24,569 bases of DNA from contig MGUX01000148.1 in assembly GCA_001800185.1 (NCBI GenBank), positions 1 through 24,569 of the forward strand, written 5' to 3'. The notes below the pieces were generated by a model. The model made no database searches. It had not been told where the DNA came from and saw only the letters and a program-made list of their open reading frames with translations. Numbering within the stretch: the first letter of the stretch is position 1; the number at the start of each line of letters is the position of its first letter. Source of the DNA: Elusimicrobia bacterium RIFCSPLOWO2_12_FULL_59_9. GTDB lineage: Bacteria; Elusimicrobiota; Elusimicrobia; O2-12-FULL-59-9. The position numbers and the translations under genes were made by a program. This document shows positions 7,399 through 14,977 of this stretch, piece after piece.

Positions 7399-7545
7399 AT
7401 AACCCGGTTCTTTTGTTGATAACGCGGCGCACTGTGCAAAGCTCGGAAGAAGGATTAAACATTTCCACAGCCGGACGCCGGTTTTCTCGCCGTCAATTCA
7501 CTATTCGCGCCTTATCCACAGCCTTACTAAGAGGACTACGCATTT
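7399..7545. other. Candidate oriC, dnaA-dnaN spacer with DnaA boxes
   Basis: This 147-bp spacer carries a perfect DnaA box TTATCCACA (7512-7520), a reverse near-match TGTTGATAA (7414-7422, 8/9) and a weaker ATTTCCACA (7461-7469, 7/9). Together with the cluster upstream of dnaA this gives the bipartite origin arrangement known from several bacteria, with box groups flanking dnaA. There is no strongly AT-rich unwinding tract in this half. Confidence 0.65.
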
Positions 7546-8655
7546 ATGAAAGTAACATTCACTAAAGAAGCATTGTTGAAAGGCGTGCAAACCATACAAG
7601 CCACGCTCTCGGCCAGAACGACTTTGCCGATACTGCATAATTTTTTAATGGAAACGGACGATTCTAGGGTTAAAATCGTGTCCACCGACCTAGAGATGGG
7701 GGTCCGCTGCTACTTGCCCACGGAGGTTATCACCCCCGGAAGCATCACCATTCCGGCCAAAAAGCTTTCGGATATCATCCACAGCCTGCCGGAAGGCAAG
7801 GATATAGACCTATTTGTCGATTCGAACAACAAAGTTCACATCAAGAGCGGGAAAGCCCGCTTTTGGGTGACCGGCTCGCCGAAATCGGAATATCCCGTCA
7901 TTCCGGAGTTCATCAAGGAAGGCGCCTTTGAAATTCCGGCGCTGACCTTAGCCGAGATGATCAAAAAGACCATCTTCGCCGTTTCCACCGATGAGACGCG
8001 CTACGTTCTCAACGGCTTGTTGTGGAAAGCGGAAGGCGGAACCCTGCGCATGGTCGCCACCGACGGCCGCCGCCTGGCCTCCGTGGTCGAGAAAGGCATC
8101 CCAAAAGATAAAAAATTTAAAGTGATCGTTCCCACCAAAGTGCTTCAGGAGTTCATCCGTTTGGCGGGAGCCGATGAGGTGGACGAACAGGAGCAGGCCA
8201 CTGTCAGCGTCCAGGAAAACCAGATCAGCTTCCAGTTTGACGACAAGGTGCTGGTGTCGCGCCTGGTGGAGGGCTCTTTTCCAAACTACGAGCAGGTGAT
8301 TCCCTCAAAAAAAGACATTCAAGTGAAGATAAAATGCGACGATTTACTGGGCATAACCAAGCGAGCCTCGCTTTGCACGGCGGAAAGGGGAGGGGCGGTC
8401 AAATATCAGTTCAAAGAAGGTCTCTTGCACGTGACCGCGTCCTCTCAAAACATCGAGTTCGAGGATGAAATCGACATCAACTACCACGGAAAACCCTTCA
8501 TCATCTCTTTCAATCCTCTTTTCATTATTGATTTTCTAAAAAACAACCGCTTGGCGGAAGTGGTCTGCAGCCTGACGACGCCGCTCAACCCGGCGCTGCT
8601 GGAGCCGGTCGATGACGACCGGGTCCAATACGTGGTGATGCCGCTGAGGTCTTAA
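7546..8655 (+). CDS. dnaN: DNA polymerase III beta subunit (sliding clamp)
   Basis: This 369-residue ring-forming processivity factor encircles DNA and tethers DNA polymerase III and repair proteins. The N-terminus MKVTFTKEALLKGVQTIQATLSARTTLPIL and the C-terminal VQYVVMPLRS are typical of DnaN, whose last residues form part of the partner-binding pocket. Inner segments ATDGRRLA and VEGSFPNYEQVIP are conserved clamp signatures. The length matches the family. AGAGGA lies about 10 nt before the ATG. It sits in the standard position after dnaA. Confidence 0.97.
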   Translation: MKVTFTKEALLKGVQTIQATLSARTTLPILHNFLMETDDSRVKIVSTDLEMGVRCYLPTEVITPGSITIPAKKLSDIIHSLPEGKDIDLFVDSNNKVHIKSGKARFWVTGSPKSEYPVIPEFIKEGAFEIPALTLAEMIKKTIFAVSTDETRYVLNGLLWKAEGGTLRMVATDGRRLASVVEKGIPKDKKFKVIVPTKVLQEFIRLAGADEVDEQEQATVSVQENQISFQFDDKVLVSRLVEGSFPNYEQVIPSKKDIQVKIKCDDLLGITKRASLCTAERGGAVKYQFKEGLLHVTASSQNIEFEDEIDINYHGKPFIISFNPLFIIDFLKNNRLAEVVCSLTTPLNPALLEPVDDDRVQYVVMPLRS

Positions 8656-8661
8656 AAAAAC

Positions 8662-8973
8662 ATGCCGCGGGCGCGCAAGCCTCGCCGGCCCGTATCCGGG
8701 CTGATGCCTTCCGGCTGGATCGCCACGAAGTGGATGAGCCGCCAAAGGGTGATGCCCGACAGGATGGCGGTCTTGGATTCGGTGTGGGAGAAGGAAATCG
8801 GTTTTTTGAGCCGGCATTGGAAATTAGAGGGCGTTCAGAGGGGAATTTTGTTCGTGAAGGTCCGCTCGGGCCCCGCGGCTCAGGAATTAAAGCTCCGCAG
8901 CGCCGAAATCGTCAAGCAGATCAATAAACACTTCAGCAATCCTTGGATCACGGGAATCCGCCAGGTCGTGTGA
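8662..8973 (+). CDS. DUF721 (DciA-like) domain protein
   Basis: This 103-residue basic protein matches the DUF721 pattern: a helix with VWEKEIGFLSRHWKLEGVQRGILFVKVRSGPAAQELKL, then an alternating C-terminal stretch ending TGIRQVV. DUF721 includes DciA, the replicative-helicase loader or operator of bacteria that lack DnaC/DnaI. The gene sits 6 bp after dnaN and 8 bp before gyrB, in the slot often held by recF, and no recF is present. Function as a helicase loader is inferred from family and position. There is no obvious Shine-Dalgarno sequence, so translation may depend on coupling to dnaN. A start at ATG 8704 is possible but would trim the basic N-terminus. Confidence 0.75.
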   Translation: MPRARKPRRPVSGLMPSGWIATKWMSRQRVMPDRMAVLDSVWEKEIGFLSRHWKLEGVQRGILFVKVRSGPAAQELKLRSAEIVKQINKHFSNPWITGIRQVV

Positions 8974-8981
8974 TCGTTTAG

Positions 8982-11588
8982 ATGACGAAAAAAATAAAAT
9001 CGCAGGGCGGCTTCAACGGCCGGAGCAAAAAAGCGGCTGATAGGGTTCCGGCCAAAAAGGGGAAAAAAATGTCACCAGAAACCGTCGTCAACGAGCCGAT
9101 CGACGTCGCGAAAGGAAAAATTTCCGAGAAATACGACGCGTCCAAGATACAAGTGCTGGAAGGCCTGGAAGCCGTGCGGCGGCGCCCCGCCATGTATATC
9201 GGCTCCACTTCCTTGAAGGGGCTGCACCACCTGGTTTACGAGACCGTGGACAACTCGGTCGATGAGGTGCTGGCCGGCTACTGCAAAAACATCCAAGTGA
9301 CGCTGCATGTCGGCAACGCCGTCACCGTGGTGGACGACGGCCGCGGCATCCCGGTGGACGCGATGACGGAGGTCCGAGACCCCAAGCTCAAGGGCAAGTC
9401 CGCGCTCGAGGTGGTGATGACGGTGCTGCACGCCGGGGGCAAATTCGACAAGAGCTCCTATAAAGTGTCGGGCGGCCTTCACGGCGTGGGGATATCCGTG
9501 GTCAACGCGCTGAGCGAGTGGCTCGATGTGGAAGTCTACCGCGACGGCAACATCTATAAACAGACCTACGCCAAGGGAACGCCCAAGTCGGGCGTTCAAA
9601 TCGCCGGCAAGACGGACGACCGGGGCACCAAGGTCAAGTTCATGCCCGACACCGAGATTTTTGACGGCCACCAGTTTTCCTTCGACGTTTTGTCCAAGCG
9701 CCTGAGGGAACTGGCGTTTTTAAACGCCGGCACGCGCATCACGCTCATCGATGAGCGCGACGAGAAAAAACACTCCTTCCACTATGAAGGCGGCCTCACC
9801 CAGTTCGTCAAGTTTTTAAACGCCAACAAGAGCGTCATGCACGAGCAGCCCATCACCTTCTCCAAGGAGCGGGAAGGGATCATCGTTGATTGCTCGATTC
9901 AATACAACGGCGACTACTCCGAGCAGATTTTCACCTTCGTCAACAACATCAACACCATTGAGGGCGGCACGCACCTGGCGGGTTTTCGCTCCGCGCTGAC
10001 GCGCATCATCAACGATTACATCAAGAAAAGCGGCGTCAAGACCAAGATCACCTCCATCACCGCCGATGACGTGCGCGAAGGCCTGACGGCGGTGCTCTCC
10101 GTCAAAGTGCCCAACCCGCAGTTTGAGGGACAGACCAAAACCAAACTAGGCAACGCGGAGGTCGAGGGCATCGTCAAGTCGATCGCCGGAGAGGCCCTGG
10201 CCATCGTGTTCGAGGAGCATCCCCAGACGGCCAAGGCCATCGCTTTCAAATCCATCCAGGCCGCGGAGGCGCGCGAGGCGGCCCGCAAAGCCAAGGAAAT
10301 CAGCCGCCGCAAGGGGGTTTTTGGAGACTCCTCGCTGCCCGGCAAGCTGGCCGATTGCCAGGAAAGGGACCCGAGTAAATCCGAGCTTTTCATCGTGGAG
10401 GGAGATTCGGCCGGAGGCTCGGCCAAGCAGGGCAGAGACCGCGTGTTTCAGGCGATTTTGCCCATCAAGGGAAAAATATTGAACGTGGAAAAGGCGCGCC
10501 TGGTCAAAATCCTCTCCAACGAGGAAATCCGCACGCTGGTGACGGCCATCGGCTGCGGCATCGGCGGGGACGACGGCGGCATGGTCATGGACAAGCTCCG
10601 CTACCACCGCCTCATCATCATGGCCGACGCCGACGTGGACGGCCAGCACATCCGGACGCTTTTGCTGACCTTGTTTTACCGCCAAATGAAGCCGCTCATA
10701 GAAAACGGCAACATTTACATCGCGCAGCCGCCGCTTTACAGGGTGAAGAAGGGAAAGAAGGAGATGTATCTCGACAACGAGGAAAAAATGGAGCAATGGC
10801 TTTTGAAGGAGGGCGTGTCCTCCGTCGAGGTGCAGCTGCGCCGCGGCAAAAAATTCGAGGCGCTGGAATTTGAGGCGTTCCAAAAGCTGTTGGGCCTGCT
10901 GGTCGACGTCGAGAAGCTCTCGCACCACATGCTGATTAAAAATCTGAAGATGGCCGATTTTCTGGCCTTCAAAGCCAAGGAACGGCTGCCGCTCTACCGC
11001 ATCGAAGAGGAGGACGGGAGCTACCGCTATTTCTTCACCGAGAAGGAATGGAGGTCTTTTGAGGAAGAGTACGTCCGCAAGCGCCGGGAGAAAATGCAGA
11101 AAGAGCTGGCCGCCTCGGGGGAGCAGGACGTTTCCGCCGGCGAGATGGCCGATGATTTGGGCTCCGAGATGCAGGACCTATGGGAGCTCTCCAAGCTCGA
11201 CGGCTTGGGCGAGCAGCTCAAAAAATTCGACATCGGCCTGGCCCAGTATGAGCCCGTGCCCGTGGACGAAAAGACGCCGGTGTTGCTTCAGGTGAAGACT
11301 GAAAAGTCGGAAACGCCGGTTTACAACCTGAGCGGGCTATTGGAGTCCATCCGCGACGCCGGGCGCCAGGGCGCCGTCATCCAAAGGTACAAAGGCTTGG
11401 GAGAAATGAACCCCGAGCAGCTTTGGGAAACGACCATGGACCCCAAGCGCAGAAAGCTTCTGAAGGTCAACCTGGAAGACGCCGTGGGGGCCGAGAAAAT
11501 ATTCACCACCTTAATGGGCGACAAGGTGGAGCCGCGGCGGATGTTCATCGAGGAAAACGCCCTCAACGTGAAGAATTTGGACATATAA
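8982..11588 (+). CDS. gyrB: DNA gyrase subunit B
   Basis: ATPase subunit of the A2B2 gyrase that introduces negative supercoils. At 868 residues it is long. The GHKL ATPase shows E87-T-V-D-N91, DDGRGIP (118-124) and GGLHGVGISVVNALS. The TOPRIM domain has VEGDSAGGSAKQG with E473, and D549-A-D551-V-D553-G. Between PLYRVKKGKKEMYL (near 590) and RYKGLGEMN (from 802) lies an insertion of E. coli GyrB type, which accounts for most of the extra length. The first 29 residues are Lys-rich and have no clear function. An internal ATG at 9069, preceded by AAGGGG and a 6-nt spacer, may be the real start and would give 839 residues. Confidence 0.97.
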   Translation: MTKKIKSQGGFNGRSKKAADRVPAKKGKKMSPETVVNEPIDVAKGKISEKYDASKIQVLEGLEAVRRRPAMYIGSTSLKGLHHLVYETVDNSVDEVLAGYCKNIQVTLHVGNAVTVVDDGRGIPVDAMTEVRDPKLKGKSALEVVMTVLHAGGKFDKSSYKVSGGLHGVGISVVNALSEWLDVEVYRDGNIYKQTYAKGTPKSGVQIAGKTDDRGTKVKFMPDTEIFDGHQFSFDVLSKRLRELAFLNAGTRITLIDERDEKKHSFHYEGGLTQFVKFLNANKSVMHEQPITFSKEREGIIVDCSIQYNGDYSEQIFTFVNNINTIEGGTHLAGFRSALTRIINDYIKKSGVKTKITSITADDVREGLTAVLSVKVPNPQFEGQTKTKLGNAEVEGIVKSIAGEALAIVFEEHPQTAKAIAFKSIQAAEAREAARKAKEISRRKGVFGDSSLPGKLADCQERDPSKSELFIVEGDSAGGSAKQGRDRVFQAILPIKGKILNVEKARLVKILSNEEIRTLVTAIGCGIGGDDGGMVMDKLRYHRLIIMADADVDGQHIRTLLLTLFYRQMKPLIENGNIYIAQPPLYRVKKGKKEMYLDNEEKMEQWLLKEGVSSVEVQLRRGKKFEALEFEAFQKLLGLLVDVEKLSHHMLIKNLKMADFLAFKAKERLPLYRIEEEDGSYRYFFTEKEWRSFEEEYVRKRREKMQKELAASGEQDVSAGEMADDLGSEMQDLWELSKLDGLGEQLKKFDIGLAQYEPVPVDEKTPVLLQVKTEKSETPVYNLSGLLESIRDAGRQGAVIQRYKGLGEMNPEQLWETTMDPKRRKLLKVNLEDAVGAEKIFTTLMGDKVEPRRMFIEENALNVKNLDI

Positions 11589-11598
11589 AGACGGGGCA

Positions 11599-11637
11599 AG
11601 TGATCAAAGTGGTCGAGTGGTCAGTGATCGAGTGATC
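11599..11637 (+). repeat. Array of five AGTGRTC heptamers in the gyrB-gyrA spacer
   Basis: Copies start at 11599 (AGTGATC), 11608 (AGTGGTC), 11616 (AGTGGTC), 11623 (AGTGATC) and 11631 (AGTGATC), spaced 7-9 bp apart in direct orientation. They fill most of the 65-bp spacer and end just before the gyrA Shine-Dalgarno sequence. Two further tandem copies lie at 17959-17972. Confidence 0.75.
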
Positions 11638-11653
11638 GGAAGAAGGAGAATTT

Positions 11654-14119
11654 ATGGCTAAAGCGGAATACCCTTTGGAGCAGGAACCGGCCGGCAACAT
11701 CATTCCGTGCGACATTGGCGAGGAGATGAAATCCTCTTACATCGATTACGCGATGAGCGTCATCGTCGGCCGCGCGCTGCCGGACGTCCGGGACGGCTTG
11801 AAGCCGGTCCATCGCCGCATTCTCTACACGATGGACGAGATGGGCCTAAAGCACAGCCGCGCCTACAAAAAGAGCGCGCGCGTGGTCGGAGACGTTCTTG
11901 GAAAATACCATCCTCACGGCGACATGGCGGTTTACGACGCCATGGTCCGCATGGTGCAGGAATTTTCGCTGCGCCAGCCCCTGGTGGACGGGCAGGGAAA
12001 TTTCGGCTCCATCGACGGCGACCCCCCGGCCGCCTACCGCTACACCGAGGTCCGCCTGGCGGAGGTGGCCGACGAGCTTTTAGCCGACATCGACAAAGGC
12101 ACGGTGGATTTCGTCCCCAATTTCGACGGCTCGACGTCTGAGCCCACGGTGCTGCCGGGCAAGCTGCCCAACCTGCTTTTAAACGGCTCCAGCGGCATCG
12201 CCGTCGGGATGGCCACCAACTTCCCTCCGCACAATCTCACCGAGATTTGCCAGGCCGTGGCCGCCGTCATCGAAAACCCGCAGACCGAGACCAAAGATTT
12301 GCTCAAGATCATGAAGGGCCCGGATTTTCCCACCGCAGGCATCGTGCGCGGCAAACAAGGCATCCGCGATTATTTCGAGACCGGCCGCGGTTCCGTCCGC
12401 ATCCAGGCCAAGACGGAAATCGAGGAGATTAAAGGCAACCGCCAAGCCATCATCGTGACCGAGCTGCCGTATCAGGTCAATAAATCGCTGCTGCTGGAGA
12501 ACATAGCGGACCTGGTGCGGGACAAAAAAATCACCGATATTTCCGACATGCGCGACGAGTCGGACCGGCGCGGCATGCGCATCGTCATCGAAATCAAGCG
12601 GGACGGCCACGCCCAAGTCGTCTTGAACCAGCTCTACAAGCACACGCAGATGGAAACGAGTTTCGGCGTGATTTTACTGGCGCTGGTCGACGGGCGGCCG
12701 CGCGTGCTTTCCATCCGGGAAGTCATCAACCAGTACATCCGCCACCGCAAAATCGTGGTCACGCGCCGCGCCCAGTTTGAGCTTAAAAAGGCGCAGGACC
12801 GCGCCCACATTCTGGAAGGCTTTTTGATCGCCATCAGAAATCTCGACCAGGTCATCAAGATCATTCGCGGCTCCGACAACGCCGACGCGGCAAGGGCAAA
12901 GTTGATTTCCGTTTTCGAGCTCACCCGCATTCAGGCCCAGGCGATTTTGGACATGCGCCTGCACCAACTCACGCGCCTTGAGGAAAAAGCGGTCCAGGAG
13001 GAATATAAAGCGCTGTTGGAGCTTATCGGCGAGCTCAAGGCCGTCCTGGGCGATCCCAAGAAGGTGCTGCAGATCATCGTCAAGGAGCTTAAAGAGATTC
13101 AGGAGAAGTACGGCTCCCCCCGGCGCACTCAGATCACGGCGGAGGGCTCCGAGCTGACTTTGGAGGACATCATCGCCGACGAGGAGGTCGTGGTCAACTT
13201 GTCCCATGCCGGCTACGTCAAGCGCCTGCCGATAGACACCTACCGGGCGCAGAACCGCGGCGGCAAGGGCGTGACGGGCATGGACGTCCGGGAGCAGGAT
13301 TTCATCGAGCATCTATTCATCACCAACACCCACGCGACGGTGCTGTTTTTCACCACGCGGGGAAAGGTCTATTCGATCAAGGTGTATGAGCTGCCGGACG
13401 CGGGCCGCACCGGCAGGGGCAAGGCGGTGATCAACCTGATTAATCTGGCGCCGCAGGAGAAGATCACCTCCGTGATCTCCATACGAACCTTCGAGGGCGG
13501 CAAGGGCAAGCCGGCCTTTCTTTCGATGTGCACCCGCAACGGGGTGGTCAAAAAGACGCCGCTATCGGATTTCGACAATATCCGGCGCACGGGCATCACG
13601 GCGGTGACTCTCGAGGAAGGCGACGTCTTGGTGGACGTCAGGCACACCGACGGCGCGCATGAGCTGATGATCGGGACGCAGCAGGGAATGTCGATACGTT
13701 TTTCCGAAAAGGACATCCGCCCGATGGGCCGGGCCGCCAAGGGCGTGCGCGGCATCAAGCTCGGCAAAGAGGACCGGGTGGTCGGCATGGAGTCCGCGGC
13801 CGAGAAATCCGCGAAAACGCTGTTGACCGTCACGCGCAACGGGTTTGGAAAGCGCACCGAGCTTTCGGAGTACCGGGGGCAGCACCGCGGGGGGCGCGGC
13901 GTCATCACCATCAAGGCCACGGAGAGAAACGGCGACGTCATAAGCATCAAGCTCGTCGATGACAAGGATGATTTGATGATCATGTCCGAACAGGGCATGA
14001 TGGTGCGCCTGCACTGCAAGGACATCAACACCATTTCCCGCAACACCCAGGGCGTGCGGCTCGTTCGTCTGGAGGCGGGCGACCTGGTGGCCGAAGTGGA
14101 GCCCGTGGTTGTCGAATAA
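11654..14119 (+). CDS. gyrA: DNA gyrase subunit A
   Basis: This 821-residue DNA-cleaving subunit of gyrase has catalytic tyrosine Y130 in AAYRYTEVRL. The C-terminal wrapping domain contains a GyrA-box QNRGGKG (533-539), which separates gyrase from topoisomerase IV. The quinolone-determining segment reads HPHGDMAVYD. The residue equal to E. coli Ser83 is Met91, while Asp87 is kept as D95. The ATG is preceded by AAGGAGA with a 5-nt spacer. It follows gyrB after a 65-bp spacer filled with heptamer repeats and overlaps the archease gene by 11 bp. Confidence 0.97.
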   Translation: MAKAEYPLEQEPAGNIIPCDIGEEMKSSYIDYAMSVIVGRALPDVRDGLKPVHRRILYTMDEMGLKHSRAYKKSARVVGDVLGKYHPHGDMAVYDAMVRMVQEFSLRQPLVDGQGNFGSIDGDPPAAYRYTEVRLAEVADELLADIDKGTVDFVPNFDGSTSEPTVLPGKLPNLLLNGSSGIAVGMATNFPPHNLTEICQAVAAVIENPQTETKDLLKIMKGPDFPTAGIVRGKQGIRDYFETGRGSVRIQAKTEIEEIKGNRQAIIVTELPYQVNKSLLLENIADLVRDKKITDISDMRDESDRRGMRIVIEIKRDGHAQVVLNQLYKHTQMETSFGVILLALVDGRPRVLSIREVINQYIRHRKIVVTRRAQFELKKAQDRAHILEGFLIAIRNLDQVIKIIRGSDNADAARAKLISVFELTRIQAQAILDMRLHQLTRLEEKAVQEEYKALLELIGELKAVLGDPKKVLQIIVKELKEIQEKYGSPRRTQITAEGSELTLEDIIADEEVVVNLSHAGYVKRLPIDTYRAQNRGGKGVTGMDVREQDFIEHLFITNTHATVLFFTTRGKVYSIKVYELPDAGRTGRGKAVINLINLAPQEKITSVISIRTFEGGKGKPAFLSMCTRNGVVKKTPLSDFDNIRRTGITAVTLEEGDVLVDVRHTDGAHELMIGTQQGMSIRFSEKDIRPMGRAAKGVRGIKLGKEDRVVGMESAAEKSAKTLLTVTRNGFGKRTELSEYRGQHRGGRGVITIKATERNGDVISIKLVDDKDDLMIMSEQGMMVRLHCKDINTISRNTQGVRLVRLEAGDLVAEVEPVVVE

Positions 14120-14534
14120 AGGGCGCTCCGAGGTCGTCGCCCACACCGCGGAAGTCGGCCTGAGGATTTACGGCGCAAGCCTGCGGGAACTCTTCCGCGG
14201 CGCCGCCGGCGGGCTGCTCAAGCTGTATAAGAAAAAGGGCTCCGTTTCCCCCCGCCGCCGCGTCCATATTTCCCTGAAGGCAGGCGCCGTGGATGAGCTG
14301 CTTGTCTTATGGCTCAACGAGCTGATTTTTTTGGTCGCCTCGCGGCGCCGGCTCTATTCAAAAATAATCTTCCGCGAGTTGACCCCTGCGGCGCTGGACG
14401 CGGAGGTGTGGACGGAGGCGATTTCGCCGCGCCGGCACTCCTTGTCCGGCGAGATCAAGGCGGCGACGTATCACCGCATCAGCGTCGCCAGGCGCGGTAA
14501 TCGCTGGAGGGCGCTGGTTTTTTTTGACGTTTAA
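14109..14534 (+). CDS. Archease, RtcB ligase-activating protein
   Basis: This 141-residue protein matches archease, a small metal-binding factor that speeds guanylylation and turnover of the RNA ligase RtcB. Family hallmarks are HTAEVGLRIYGASLRELF near the N-terminus, the DELLVLWLNELIFLV helix, the PRRHSLSGEIKAATYH stretch and the C-terminal FFDV with its conserved Asp. The usual DHTAD motif reads AHTAE here, with Ala for the first Asp and Glu for the second. The start is TTG 14109 with GGAG at 14098-14101, inside the gyrA 3' end (11-bp overlap). rtcB lies one gene downstream, which supports the assignment. Confidence 0.88.
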   Translation: MSNKGRSEVVAHTAEVGLRIYGASLRELFRGAAGGLLKLYKKKGSVSPRRRVHISLKAGAVDELLVLWLNELIFLVASRRRLYSKIIFRELTPAALDAEVWTEAISPRRHSLSGEIKAATYHRISVARRGNRWRALVFFDV

Positions 14535-14566
14535 ACCTTAAAACAATTTCTTGGGAGGCCGCTGCT

Positions 14567-14977
14567 GTGATTATTACGCAAAAAGACAAAGAGTTGATTC
14601 GGGCCGCCTCGGACCTGCTGCGCAAGCTTTACCATGCGCGCCGGCACCGCGTTGCGGCCGCGGTGCGGGCGGGCAGCGGAAAAATTTATGCCGCGGTCGG
14701 CATCAACGCCAACTTGGGCCGCTGCGACATTTGCGCGGAGGCGGCCGCCATATCGAAGGCGGTCTCGGAAGGAGAGAAGATTTTTGAGAGCATCGCGGCC
14801 GTCAAATATTTTCCCAAGCGCAAACGCAGCGCTTTGGTGGCCCCGTGCGGGGTATGCCGGGAGTTTATCAGCGATTTCGGCCCCGTCAAGGTGATTTATT
14901 CCGCCGCCGGCAGCGTCCGAAAAGAGGACGTGCGCCGCCTTCTGCCCAACCAATACAATAAAAATGGAGACGCCTGA
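14567..14977 (+). CDS. Cytidine/blasticidin-deaminase-fold protein
   Basis: This 136-residue zinc hydrolase of the cytidine deaminase superfamily has the core motifs C56-A-E58 (zinc ligand and proton-shuttling Glu) and PC94-GV-C97 (two more zinc ligands). The context GRCDICAEAAAISKAV...APCGVCREFI looks closer to blasticidin-S-deaminase-like members than to the housekeeping CDA, because the usual NIENAS substrate segment reads INANLGR. The substrate is therefore open. The start is GTG 14567 with GGGAGG at 14553-14558. It lies between archease and rtcB and overlaps rtcB by 14 bp, so a link to RNA or nucleotide repair is possible but unproven. Confidence 0.82.
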   Translation: MIITQKDKELIRAASDLLRKLYHARRHRVAAAVRAGSGKIYAAVGINANLGRCDICAEAAAISKAVSEGEKIFESIAAVKYFPKRKRSALVAPCGVCREFISDFGPVKVIYSAAGSVRKEDVRRLLPNQYNKNGDA

